A DNA stretch of 40,767 nt, taken from positions 1 through 40,767 of the IMG/VR virus record IMGVR_UViG_3300027973_000094, one strand, 5' to 3'. The notes beneath the pieces were generated by a model. The model had not been told where the DNA came from, made no database searches, and saw only the letters and a program-made list of their open reading frames with translations. The stretch is from a virus. Within the stretch, counting starts at the first letter, position 1. Each line of letters begins with the position of its first letter. The translations under genes were made by a program, and so were the position numbers. This document shows positions 16,343 to 25,255 of the stretch, piece after piece.

Positions 16343-16524
16343 AGCATCAGTGGTGGCATACCGCCAACCTGTTAGCGCAGGCAGCAAATATAAACAGGGA
16401 CAAGCACTCGGCGAGAGTAGACCCGCGAAAGCTCAACCCATACGCCAAGCAGCCCAAGCCACGGCAAGCCACGCCGGAAGACCTGGCTAGGCTGTTCGGC
16501 AAGGACTGGCAGAAACACGTATGA
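15785..16524 (+). CDS. Tail assembly chaperone, frameshifted long form (gpGT-like)
   Basis: A -1 shift at T TTT TTC (16117-16123) joins the first 113 residues of the short form to 133 residues read from 16123 to the TGA at 16522-16524. The -1 frame is open from 16102 and encodes a clear protein domain, SVWDAIWEAAGILGVHPGEW, then TVRQLFAARDSR and HQWWHTANLLAQAANINRD. This is the pattern of the T part of phage chaperones. It contains no ATG, GTG or TTG codon, so it cannot be made on its own. The stop overlaps the tape measure ATG at 16521. A slip site further downstream cannot be ruled out. Confidence 0.75.
16117..16123 (+). promoter_or_regulatory. Slippery heptamer T TTT TTC for -1 frameshift
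   Basis: In the chaperone frame the codons read GAT TTT TTC, giving the canonical X XXY YYZ heptamer T_TTT_TTC. It lies 15 bases inside the open -1 frame, whose preceding stop is at 16099-16101. No other canonical heptamer was found in the shared open region. Confidence 0.6.
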
Positions 16525-19241
16525 GTTCCGCAGCAGTCAAAGCCGGCGGCGTGTTTGTCGAGATCGGTGCCGATCCGACAAAGTTCTTTGCGGCCCTCAA
16601 GGGTGTCAACAAGAACATCGGGTCAATCGGCAAGGCGATGACGTCTGCCGGCACGAAGATGGCAGCTTTGGGGGCTGGCGTCGTCGGCCCGATCTTCGCC
16701 TCTGCGGCAGCGTTCGCAAATGTTGGCAGTGCGCTCTTTGACATGAGCAAGCGGACGGGCGTTGCGACCGAGTCGCTGTCAGTGTTGCAGTTTGCGGCCG
16801 AGCAGACAGGCACCGACATGGGTGGCGTTGAGATTGCCGTAAAGAAGATGCAGAAGGCAATCTTCGCCGCCGGCAGCGGCAGCAAGGAAGCTGCGGAAGC
16901 TCTTGCGATGGTGGGTCTGTCTGCTGGCGACCTAGAGGGGCTGTCTGCCGATCAGCAGATGGGAAAGATTGCAGATGGTCTGATGGCAATCGAAGACCCT
17001 GGTGCAAGGGCTGCGATTGCCATGAAACTATTCGGCAAGTCTGGCACGGCGGTCCTGCCGATGCTTGAGGGCGGGTCTGCTGGCATGGCTGCATTTGCTG
17101 ATGAAGCAAAGCGGCTCGGCCTGATTATGGACTCCGAGACGGCTGCGAAGGCTGACTCGCTGGGTGACGCAATTGACGCCGTGAAGTCTTCGATGAGGAT
17201 GGCGTTCATCCAAGTCGGCTCAGCAGTGGCACCAATCCTGACGCAGCTGGCTCAGGGGCTTGCCATCGTTGCAGCCAACGTCGGGAAGTTCATTAGCGAG
17301 AATCAGGCGTTTGTAGTGTCCGTGCTCAAGGGCGGTGCTGCACTTGTGGTGGTTGGCGGCGGCGTGACTGTGCTTGGGCGCTCTATAACTCTCGCCTCTA
17401 CGTCGTTCGGCACTCTCGGCAAGGCAGCATCTCTGGCTGTGTCGCCACTGACAATGCTGATCGGCAGCGCCAGCGGCGTCGCCAAGAGCTTTTCCCTAGT
17501 GGCGATGCCTGCCACGCTTAAGCTCGCAAACACCGTTGGCTCGTCAATGTTGGCGGCGTCTGGTTCTGTGACATCGTTTGCCGCCACGGCTGGCAGTGCG
17601 ATGGCTGCATTTGCCACGTCATCCGCTACGGCGCTGGCAGGATTCGCTGCATCAAGTGCAGCCGGGTTTGTTCGGATGAGCGGTGCAGCATCCGCATCCG
17701 CTCAAGCGATGTTCCCGGTGTTCTTCACGGGATTCAATCGCGGCATCGCTGCCGGCGCTGGCTTTTTCTCGGCTACTCTTCGAGGTCTCAACGGCGTCGT
17801 GATGGCGTCAAGTGCTCTGCGTAGTGCAATGTTCGCTGTGTCTGGTTCCGGCATGGCTCGCTTTGTCAGCGACATCGTCGGCGGCCTGACGCTGACGTAT
17901 AAGTCTTTTGTCTGGTGGGCTACTGGTGCGTCAGCACGGATGGCACAATACGCCGCCAATCTCACGGGTGCTGTGGGCAAGACGATTGCATCGACGGCTG
18001 CGATGTCTGCGGCGTGGCTTGGCACGGCTGCTCGTGGCGTGGCTACGTTCGTCGGCTCTGCCGTGGCTGGCATCGGCACCTATCTCGGTGCCGCTGCTAT
18101 GGCTGTGGCTGGCTCTGTGGCGTCTGCCGCTGCGGTGGCAGCTGCGTGGCTCGCACCGCTCGCACCACTGCTGCTCTTGTCTGCTGCTGCTGTAGGCGTC
18201 GGCGTCGCCGTCAAACAATTCGGCCCGCAGATCGCCGGTGCCTTCTCTGGTCTGGCTGGCTACGTGACCGAGGCTGGCGGTGCTATCGCTGGCGGCTTTT
18301 CAACTGCCGTATCTGACGGCATCGCCGTCCTCGGCGACCTCGCCACAACTGCCACGACCACCTTCAACGGAATCTATGAATCCGTTGCTGCCGGCGACTT
18401 GTCCGGTGCGATGGACGTCCTCTGGGCGGGGTTGCTCGCCGGCTGGCTGCGTGGCGTTGAGGCGTTGATGTCGTACGTTGATCCCATGACGTCCATGATG
18501 CAGAACACTTTCACGTACCTGTCTGCCACAGTCCTTGAAATCTGGGACGGAATGCTGAATCGAATGGCGGCAGGATGGGACGTGATGGAGTCAAATGTTC
18601 GTAAGGGCTGGAACTTCTTGAATGCAGCGTTCCAGGGCGCAGACCAAACCGCACTGAATGACGTCGCTATTGATAAAGAGATGAGGCAGCGAGCATCTGC
18701 ACGCGGGAAAGCTGTGCCACTGGATTACGCTGGTGCTGCTGACTCAGTCGCCGCTGGCCGTGAGGCGGCAAACGGCCAGCGAGCCGCTGACCGTCGTGCT
18801 GCCACTGTCGCAGCTGAAAGAGCGCTGTCGTCAATGGTTAGCGGCAAGTCTGCGACTCGAGCCAAGAACTCGCAAGCAGACGATCTCTTGGCGTCCATCA
18901 AGGGCGCCACGTCAGTTGACCAGCTGGCTGGCGTCGGCGGTCTAGGTGATCAGTTCACGACAATGCGTGACCTCGGGAGGCTTACGAGCGAGCAGGAAAC
19001 GATGCTGTCTGACGCTCTGGATAAGGCTGCGGAGGGTCTCACCGCAACGGCGACTGGCGGAGCAAAGGGGGCAGGCGATCAATCTGCCACCAGCAAGGCC
19101 GAAGTCGCTGGCACCTTCTCCAGCGTCAACCTCGGCGGCATGGGTTTCGGATCGTCGCTCGCTGAACGCACGGCGAAGGCCGCGGAGGAGACTGCTAAGA
19201 ACACACGCAATCTCTCCGGCGACGGAAGGGTGGCAGCGTAA
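16521..19241 (+). CDS. Tape measure protein
   Basis: The 906-residue protein sets tail length and is ejected with the DNA. The N-terminus (VFVEIGADPTKFFAALKGVNK, then GSIGKAMTSAGTKMAALGAG) is the standard tape measure beginning, followed by FGKSGTAVLPMLEGG and a long alanine-rich, helix-forming middle with several hydrophobic stretches (residues about 270-600). A charged C-terminal part follows. At about 1.5 angstrom per residue the tail would be about 130-140 nm long. ATG 16521 overlaps the chaperone long-form stop by 4 bases; its own stop overlaps the next start by one base. Confidence 0.92.
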   Translation: MSSAAVKAGGVFVEIGADPTKFFAALKGVNKNIGSIGKAMTSAGTKMAALGAGVVGPIFASAAAFANVGSALFDMSKRTGVATESLSVLQFAAEQTGTDMGGVEIAVKKMQKAIFAAGSGSKEAAEALAMVGLSAGDLEGLSADQQMGKIADGLMAIEDPGARAAIAMKLFGKSGTAVLPMLEGGSAGMAAFADEAKRLGLIMDSETAAKADSLGDAIDAVKSSMRMAFIQVGSAVAPILTQLAQGLAIVAANVGKFISENQAFVVSVLKGGAALVVVGGGVTVLGRSITLASTSFGTLGKAASLAVSPLTMLIGSASGVAKSFSLVAMPATLKLANTVGSSMLAASGSVTSFAATAGSAMAAFATSSATALAGFAASSAAGFVRMSGAASASAQAMFPVFFTGFNRGIAAGAGFFSATLRGLNGVVMASSALRSAMFAVSGSGMARFVSDIVGGLTLTYKSFVWWATGASARMAQYAANLTGAVGKTIASTAAMSAAWLGTAARGVATFVGSAVAGIGTYLGAAAMAVAGSVASAAAVAAAWLAPLAPLLLLSAAAVGVGVAVKQFGPQIAGAFSGLAGYVTEAGGAIAGGFSTAVSDGIAVLGDLATTATTTFNGIYESVAAGDLSGAMDVLWAGLLAGWLRGVEALMSYVDPMTSMMQNTFTYLSATVLEIWDGMLNRMAAGWDVMESNVRKGWNFLNAAFQGADQTALNDVAIDKEMRQRASARGKAVPLDYAGAADSVAAGREAANGQRAADRRAATVAAERALSSMVSGKSATRAKNSQADDLLASIKGATSVDQLAGVGGLGDQFTTMRDLGRLTSEQETMLSDALDKAAEGLTATATGGAKGAGDQSATSKAEVAGTFSSVNLGGMGFGSSLAERTAKAAEETAKNTRNLSGDGRVAA

Positions 19242-20146
19242 TGGCAGACCTTGTTTGGGTAGAAGACGGCGACTCGCGTCAAGCCACGATTGTGCGTCGT
19301 GGCAAGAAGGCGACGTCGTCGTACGTGAAGTCATACAAGATTTTCGGCACTGCCGACGACACGGTGCTGCACAACGCCGTCAACGCCGAAATCAGCAACA
19401 ACGGAAGATACTGGCAGTACCCTGGTTCCACCGGCATGCAGCTGATGGCAGAGTCCTACTCTGTCTCGTTCCTCGGCGACAATGCGTGGCAAGTCACGAT
19501 TCAGTATGAGAAGACCGGTGCCGAGACGGAAGAGACTGAACCGCTGAAGCGCTCGAGGTCGTTTGACACGACCGGCGGGACTCAGCACATCACGCAGGCT
19601 GCTCAAGGCGACCTATTCAGCGTCAAGGGGAACACTGTCACTACATCAAGCCCAGAGCGGCGATTTCCTCCTAGTGCGCCGGTGATGAGCGGTGCAATCG
19701 GTGTTGATTCAAATGGAGTCAACGGCGTCGATATTGTGGCGCCACAGCTTCAATGGCAAGAGCAGTACGACGTTCCCAACAAGTACGTGACGAGTACATA
19801 CATACGTGGTCTTGCCGGAATTACTGGCACTGTCAACAACGCTGCCTTCCGTGGCTTTGCTGCTGGCGAGGTTCTCTTTCTCGGCTGCTCTGGCAATCAA
19901 GAATGGGACGACCAGAAAGGCAAAGGCCCGTGGTCGCTGACGTATCGATTTGCGGCATCGCAGAACGTGACCAACAAGACGATCGGCAACATTTCTGGAA
20001 TCGACAAAAAAGGGCACGAGTATTTGTGGGTGAGATACGAGGACTCAGTCTCTGGAACTGATCTCATCAAGAAGCCAAAGGCGGTTTATGTGGATAAGGT
20101 CTACATGGACGGCGATTTCTCCGAGCTTGGAATAGGAACAGGCTGA
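19241..20146 (+). CDS. Distal tail-type structural protein
   Basis: This 301-residue protein directly follows the tape measure, the place of the distal tail protein. It has a first beta-rich half (VWVEDGDSRQATIVRRGKK, then YSVSFLGDNAWQVTIQYEK) and a second half with QLQWQEQYDVPNKYVTSTY and a C-terminal KGHEYLWVRYEDSVSG and PKAVYVDKVYMDGDFS. I associate this end with conserved phage tail proteins but cannot name the family. Start ATG 19241 overlaps the tape measure stop (TAATG). Confidence 0.55.
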   Translation: MADLVWVEDGDSRQATIVRRGKKATSSYVKSYKIFGTADDTVLHNAVNAEISNNGRYWQYPGSTGMQLMAESYSVSFLGDNAWQVTIQYEKTGAETEETEPLKRSRSFDTTGGTQHITQAAQGDLFSVKGNTVTTSSPERRFPPSAPVMSGAIGVDSNGVNGVDIVAPQLQWQEQYDVPNKYVTSTYIRGLAGITGTVNNAAFRGFAAGEVLFLGCSGNQEWDDQKGKGPWSLTYRFAASQNVTNKTIGNISGIDKKGHEYLWVRYEDSVSGTDLIKKPKAVYVDKVYMDGDFSELGIGTG

Positions 20147-20793
20147 TGCCACGCCCAGACGGACGCATCGAACAGGGCCAGCCGCTGCGCGGTGCTATCT
20201 CGGCAAGGGCGTGGAATCGGGCGCAGGACGCAGCTGACCTTGTGCTTGGGGCACATGCGGGCGTGACGGCTGGTGCCGCGCAGCCATTCTCAAACAGGCT
20301 TGTTGCGACTGTCCAGGTGCAGATTCCATACAACTTCACAAACGGAATGCCGCCTGGGATGGCCGTGTCAATCAATGGCTCGCAAAGCGAAATTAAGGGT
20401 CAGACCACAGGAACCTCCTACTCAGGTATTCTTGCAGTTGAGTATTTGCGTGGTGGGCTGACATACATCGGCAGCTATGACTCAAGCGCTAACGACACGC
20501 TTGGAATAACCATCGATGGAAGCTCCGCCGATGCGTTGTCTCTTGTGTGCGTGCCTGTTGTGATTTCAGGTCTGGCTGTTGTCAGGGTGAGGAAGTTTGA
20601 CGGCTCGCATAAGTTTGCAGTCCGCCCTATCCGACGAATCTCTGAGGCTGGCGTACAGCAACATTTTGGCATCCTTGATTCGCATCCATGCGCGTGCGAG
20701 TCAAGTGTCAAGGTTGTGTCGTATGCAGGCAATGCAACGACGTTCACGGACTCAACGAACGCGCCTATCGTCTGGGCTATTGTGATCGTATGA
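20146..20793 (+). CDS. Tail-associated structural protein
   Basis: The 215-residue protein starts MPRPDGRIEQGQPLRGAISA and then RAWNRAQDAADLVLG, a helix typical of small virion proteins that precede large tip proteins. The rest is beta-rich with a CACESS patch near the end. The start overlaps the preceding stop by one base. No family is recognised; a virion role is inferred from location. Confidence 0.45.
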   Translation: MPRPDGRIEQGQPLRGAISARAWNRAQDAADLVLGAHAGVTAGAAQPFSNRLVATVQVQIPYNFTNGMPPGMAVSINGSQSEIKGQTTGTSYSGILAVEYLRGGLTYIGSYDSSANDTLGITIDGSSADALSLVCVPVVISGLAVVRVRKFDGSHKFAVRPIRRISEAGVQQHFGILDSHPCACESSVKVVSYAGNATTFTDSTNAPIVWAIVIV

Positions 20794-23570
20794 CGTGCCA
20801 GCAATCGTTCTATCGACTGCCGATCTTGCGGCCAATTGGAACGCAGGACACGGAACGTGCCTCTTGGGAATCGCCGATTAGCGCCGACATTCAGCCTTGG
20901 TGGCTGTCGCATCCGTCCTTTCAACCTCCTGATAGCAGCAGATACAAGAGTGACCTGTGGAGCGTTGGTTGGGATGGCGGGCCAACATCTGCAAGCGTTG
21001 TTTTCCGGAAAGGGTATGGCGGCTACACGTTCACAAGCGACGCTCAGCCTCGTGATCCAGATGCTTACTGCCCGTGCAACGCAAACTGCCTGACGACGCT
21101 GGTAATTGCGCGAAGAGCAACCGAAGTGCAAGCCCCACAAACGCGCGCGGTTGATGAGGCAGCCGACGGCGTCGTGACGGTAAAGGCGTTTTTCTACAAC
21201 AAGGATAACCCAACGCAGAGGTTAGACGGCATTTTCTTGCGAATGAAAACTTTAGTTGTTCCATTCCTCGTAAAAGCAATATCTGACAGCATCCCAAGCT
21301 ATTTCAGCGAAGACAGGACTAGCCAGCTGGGGTTGTTTTCTCAAGGCGTTGATTCGCATTCATTCTTCGTGCGAGGCAAGCCGTCTGCGATCATGTCGTA
21401 CTCAGACGATTCAAGTCTCTATAACCATCGCGCATCAATGCAATACTTGGGGAGCAATCCTTCGCCCCTCAAAACAGGGCTAACTCGAGGAAGAATCTAC
21501 CATCAAGCCCTACACACTTTTGAGTTTGGCAGAATTACTGGCGGATCGCTTAATGTGCAAGAGACGCAATGCCAAGTTGATTGCGCTAATCGATATTTGA
21601 CGCTTGGCATGGATCGCGACTCCGCTTTTGCGTGCGTTGGATCAAAGCCAGTGAATGACGTTGGTTTGTATCAAGGCTATGGAGACTACTACGGACCATA
21701 CAGAGATATGTGGAACGGGTTCATACCACGAGTGTTTTTCAGTCCCATAGCCATCAATACAAATGAGTACGCGGATGATCGGTATCGTCAGCCGGTAGAT
21801 TGCCTTGACAGGCATCCTCTGAGATTTGAAATTGAAGTCACGCAATCATCAAAAACCCTTTTGCTTGACTCAGACTCTCGATCTGGCCCGCCTGTAGATA
21901 TTCTGCTTCCTAGTTTGACTGCCATACCGTTTGAAGGCAGAGAAGTTCACGACATACGCGCTAGGGTAGCAACCAGCACGCAAGCATCTAGATCAGCATC
22001 GCTTGCGGCGCATGAGCAATATTGCTTTTTTACAGCGATGACTTTTGCGGCGCAATGGAAAGCCGCAGAGGTTTCGTATTGGCCTGCAGCGCAGCCAAAG
22101 ACGGACATAGCCTTGCCAATTGGTTCTACTGCGTGCAACAACGGAATCAATGCGTTAATGACTGTATCGCTGACGCATGACGCGGCTGAGAAAGCACTTT
22201 CCGAAAACAAAACGGTCGCTGCCGTTGCTGCATTGAGGGAGACGTTGCGGAACCAACAAGGCACTGTTCCTCGATGGCCGGACGCTGTTCCTCTAGGCAG
22301 ACAAGTTGCTGGCTTGCCATCATTGCCAGCCAACTTTGACTCAATGTTTGATGAGTACGGCAGGTCAAAATACAACTGGTATTTAGGCGACACAGAAGTC
22401 ACTTCGTTTAGTGGTAAAAAGCTCGGTCATTTCGGTGATCTGAGCGTACAGCTAAAGCAACAAACGTCAGACGGAACGCCAACTCCTTCCCAGTGGAGTG
22501 GAGTTATCACGTCAAATGCAAGAACGCCAGCAGCAACTACAGGGGCTGACCCGCAAACTTACACCACCACATTTTCGCTTTACACAAGTGACGTGTTGTG
22601 GCCCGAGTGGAATCAAAAGCTGTACGTAGCCGACCCGCTTGTGTACGACTGGAACATATTGTGGTCACTTTCAGACATTGACAGCACAGAATTTGGTTCA
22701 GATGGTGTTGTCAGGCCATACAAGCCGTTTAACAACAGAAACGCAATCAGAAGTTTTGTTACTGACGAAGTCGTTCTAGGTTTTAGGATCGGCGAAGACT
22801 TCACGCGGTATCACTTTGTCGATGAGCATGAGGCTACCAAGCAAAGCGATGCTGATCTCAAAGGAATACCTCCTGGGCCAGATATAAAAGGCAAGCCATT
22901 CACGCAGCGTTGGACGGAGGCAAAGGCCAAGTTTAAGCAGGACGTTGTCGATTTGTGGACGAAGTGTGCGAACTTCAGTGAGTCAGTGCAGGTGACGATG
23001 TACTCGGAACTGCGATCACTTGAGGCTCGCGCTCAATTTGTTCACAACTCAGCGAGTTACAACGCCACGTCGCCTCTGCGTGCAACTGGCGAAACAGTCC
23101 CAGCGCCTTACCCTGAATGGAATCTCCAGCATTGGTTTGGCCGCAGCGGCACATCCGTTTATGGTTCAAGTGAAAACGGAGTCGCGACCGCAGACGATCC
23201 GATGCTGCGGATTGGTTTGCTTGGCAACGTATGCGACGTGACAGAGGTTGACGTGTACGCAGCTGATGTCTCGTTTGGTGAGCCTACCGAAGTGCTGGTC
23301 GAAGGAGAGTTATGGAGAAATTACGAAGGGCTCAGGAAAACTCCGCATACCCGCAAATATTCGGTTCCATGCACTGTCACATTTTTTACGACCAAGAAAA
23401 CGCCAACAAAAGTCATCAAAATCTATCGCGCAATCGGCGACCCTCAGTTGAACCTGAGCGAATTCAAGATTTCCTCCGACACAGGCGAGTTGTACCAGTG
23501 GTTGCCGTCAATTGATCGAGGCAACAAGGCGAGGCATGGGATCACTTCGTATTCCGCTTCGTGGGTTTGA
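20790..23570 (+). CDS. Large tail tip/host-recognition protein candidate
   Basis: The 926-residue product is counted from ATG 20790, which overlaps the previous stop by 4 bases. An in-frame ATG at 20688 would add 34 residues with a striking series of cysteines (CQGCVVCRQC), but would overlap the upstream gene by 105 bases. The protein is rich in aromatic residues and beta strands and has no simple repeats or membrane segment. Its position after the distal tail genes and its size suggest a tip or adsorption protein. The gene is visibly lower in G+C, with more A- and T-ending codons than its neighbours, which points to separate ancestry. I do not recognise a fold. Confidence 0.5.
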   Translation: MTCQQSFYRLPILRPIGTQDTERASWESPISADIQPWWLSHPSFQPPDSSRYKSDLWSVGWDGGPTSASVVFRKGYGGYTFTSDAQPRDPDAYCPCNANCLTTLVIARRATEVQAPQTRAVDEAADGVVTVKAFFYNKDNPTQRLDGIFLRMKTLVVPFLVKAISDSIPSYFSEDRTSQLGLFSQGVDSHSFFVRGKPSAIMSYSDDSSLYNHRASMQYLGSNPSPLKTGLTRGRIYHQALHTFEFGRITGGSLNVQETQCQVDCANRYLTLGMDRDSAFACVGSKPVNDVGLYQGYGDYYGPYRDMWNGFIPRVFFSPIAINTNEYADDRYRQPVDCLDRHPLRFEIEVTQSSKTLLLDSDSRSGPPVDILLPSLTAIPFEGREVHDIRARVATSTQASRSASLAAHEQYCFFTAMTFAAQWKAAEVSYWPAAQPKTDIALPIGSTACNNGINALMTVSLTHDAAEKALSENKTVAAVAALRETLRNQQGTVPRWPDAVPLGRQVAGLPSLPANFDSMFDEYGRSKYNWYLGDTEVTSFSGKKLGHFGDLSVQLKQQTSDGTPTPSQWSGVITSNARTPAATTGADPQTYTTTFSLYTSDVLWPEWNQKLYVADPLVYDWNILWSLSDIDSTEFGSDGVVRPYKPFNNRNAIRSFVTDEVVLGFRIGEDFTRYHFVDEHEATKQSDADLKGIPPGPDIKGKPFTQRWTEAKAKFKQDVVDLWTKCANFSESVQVTMYSELRSLEARAQFVHNSASYNATSPLRATGETVPAPYPEWNLQHWFGRSGTSVYGSSENGVATADDPMLRIGLLGNVCDVTEVDVYAADVSFGEPTEVLVEGELWRNYEGLRKTPHTRKYSVPCTVTFFTTKKTPTKVIKIYRAIGDPQLNLSEFKISSDTGELYQWLPSIDRGNKARHGITSYSASWV

Positions 23571-23588
23571 TCTCGCCTCGCCATCCGC

Positions 23589-23616
23589 TTGACACGCCTG
23601 CCACCCTAGTGGCATG
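23589..23616 (+). promoter_or_regulatory. TTGACA box 25 bases before ATG
   Basis: TTGACA at 23589-23594 starts exactly 25 bases before ATG 23614. The same spacing is seen for TTGACG at 29026 before ATG 29051, and a related box occurs at 39639. No sigma-70 -10 box exists at 16-18 bases, so if this is a promoter it is an unusual one. Confidence 0.3.
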
Positions 23617-23808
23617 GGACGCACCAAGCCATCAGCAAAGCCAGCAGCGGTGATCCTGCCGCCCGACCTCGACGACGACGATGAGCACGCCGGCGGCGGC
23701 ATCCCCGACGACGACGGGTGGATACACCTTGAAGGGAAGGAGCCCAAGCGTGAAGACGAAAAGTCGAAGCGGCGGCCTGCTCGAGGACGTGCGAAAGGCA
23801 GTAAGTGA
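23614..23808 (+). CDS. Small acidic/basic protein
   Basis: This 64-residue protein has a central acidic block (PPDLDDDDEHAGGG, IPDDDG) and a basic tail (KSKRRPARGRAKGSK). It overlaps the next gene, which starts at 23750, by 59 bases in another frame. The charge pattern suggests a nucleic-acid or DNA-mimic-like role, but no family is recognised. Low complexity means the reading frame is less certain than most. Confidence 0.4.
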   Translation: MGRTKPSAKPAAVILPPDLDDDDEHAGGGIPDDDGWIHLEGKEPKREDEKSKRRPARGRAKGSK

Positions 23809-24013
23809 CGCCCGGCACGGGCCTGCGACTTGGTACGAGCGGCTGGCACACGAGCACCGTGCAGAACTGGACGCCATCAAAGCAGAGTGGACGGCTGGCG
23901 AACTCGGCAGCCGCAAGAAGACCGTGGCAAGAGCACTAGCCGAGAATATGCGTGTCCGTGGCATCTCTGACGTTGGCATGCAGGGAGTAATTGCATGGCT
24001 CGAAAAAGCTTGA
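23750..24013 (+). CDS. Small helical phage protein, possibly DNA-binding
   Basis: GTG 23750 is chosen because GGGAAGGAG ends 7 bases upstream, giving 87 residues. An in-frame ATG at 23681 would add a low-complexity stretch. The protein is helical and contains ATWYERLAHEHRAELDAIKAEW and KKTVARALAENMRVRGISDV, a pattern reminiscent of small helix-turn-helix proteins. It could be a small regulator; a distant small-terminase role was considered, but nothing confirms it. It overlaps the metallophosphoesterase start by 19 bases. Confidence 0.5.
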   Translation: MKTKSRSGGLLEDVRKAVSDARHGPATWYERLAHEHRAELDAIKAEWTAGELGSRKKTVARALAENMRVRGISDVGMQGVIAWLEKA

Positions 24014-25182
24014 GAGACGATGTCGCTCGAGATGTTGCCAAGGATCAGGTGTCAAAGGCTGCTGCCGCCAACCCTGACGCTGAACAGGTGACGCAGTCGC
24101 GGTCTGGCGACGTGCTTGAGGCACGCTCAACGTCCAAGCGAATCAAGACAGTCGAGGACTTGCTGCGGCACATTGAGGCGGACATGAGCCGCTTTGAGAT
24201 TGCAGCGAGCGAGGCGACGAAGTGGGAATGCGGCGACGGCGACGGTTCATCGATTGAACTGCACCGTGTGTTCGTCAGGCTCAAGCCAAAGGGTGGGCCG
24301 ACGACACGCGAGGTGGTGCAGGCGATGATTGACGCCGCCCGCAAGGACATCCGAAAGCCTTTGACCAAGTCTGTCAAAGCACCAAAACGTGACGCACCGT
24401 GGCAAGTTGTAGTTGTTGCCGATCCGCACTTCGGGAAATACGCATGGGGCAAGACGACCGGCGGCGATGACTACGACCTTGACATCGCCGCCAGCCTGGT
24501 GGGCGACACTGGCACGCAGCTGCTGGCTACCGGCGACACGCACAAGCCAGCGAGACGCACGATTGCCTTCGTTGGCGACCTCTTCCATTACGACCGACCG
24601 GACGGAAGTACCACAAGTGGTACACCGCTGGAGCGTGACGGGCGGCTTCAGAAGATGATTGCAGTCGGATGCGACACGCTTTTGTCTCTTGTGCGGCAGT
24701 CCGCCGAGACGGTGCCTACTGACGTGGTGATCGTTAATGGCAACCACGACGAGGTGCTGTCGTGGACGTTCCAGCGAATCATGCAGGAGCGCTTTCGCGG
24801 GTCTAAGTCTGTGTCTGTCAAGGCAGATTTCACAGGGCGGCAGTACCTGACGCACGGGCGGAATCTGTTGGGCTTTGTTCACGGACATCGAGCAAAGAAG
24901 AAGCTGCCGCAGATCATGGCGTTGGAAGCGTCACGCCAGTGGAGCGAGTGCCCATACCGCGAGTGGCACACAGGGCACTTTCACTCGCAGGCTGCTGAAT
25001 GGCAGCGACCAATTGAGACGCTTGACGGCGTCATCGTCAGGACGGCGCCGGCACTTTGCCCGCCAGACGATTGGCACAGCGTCAACGGATTCATCGGCTC
25101 TCGGCAAGCAATGGAGACCTTTCTGTACGACCCTGCTGGCGGGCTTTCCTCAATGCACGTTGCAGGAGTGCTGACTAGTTGA
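23995..25182 (+). CDS. Calcineurin-like metallophosphoesterase
   Basis: The protein has 395 residues; ATG 23995 has GGGAG 7 bases upstream. All metallophosphoesterase motifs are present in order: VVADPHFGK (Asp143, His145), FVGDLFHYD (Gly194, Asp195, His198), VNGNHDEV (Asn250, His251, Asp252), FVHGHR (His296, His298) and HTGHFHS (His328, His330). These bind two metal ions and hydrolyse phosphate esters. About 130 N-terminal residues of charged helix form a separate domain. Such proteins are frequent in phages, where they may act on nucleic acid ends or nucleotides; the substrate here is unknown. Confidence 0.88.
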   Translation: MARKSLRDDVARDVAKDQVSKAAAANPDAEQVTQSRSGDVLEARSTSKRIKTVEDLLRHIEADMSRFEIAASEATKWECGDGDGSSIELHRVFVRLKPKGGPTTREVVQAMIDAARKDIRKPLTKSVKAPKRDAPWQVVVVADPHFGKYAWGKTTGGDDYDLDIAASLVGDTGTQLLATGDTHKPARRTIAFVGDLFHYDRPDGSTTSGTPLERDGRLQKMIAVGCDTLLSLVRQSAETVPTDVVIVNGNHDEVLSWTFQRIMQERFRGSKSVSVKADFTGRQYLTHGRNLLGFVHGHRAKKKLPQIMALEASRQWSECPYREWHTGHFHSQAAEWQRPIETLDGVIVRTAPALCPPDDWHSVNGFIGSRQAMETFLYDPAGGLSSMHVAGVLTS

Positions 25183-25255
25183 CGCATGGGCTACGACTTG
25201 AGTGACGACATCACTCGCCGCAGACGTGGCACGACTTCTAATTGGAAGGAAAAAG

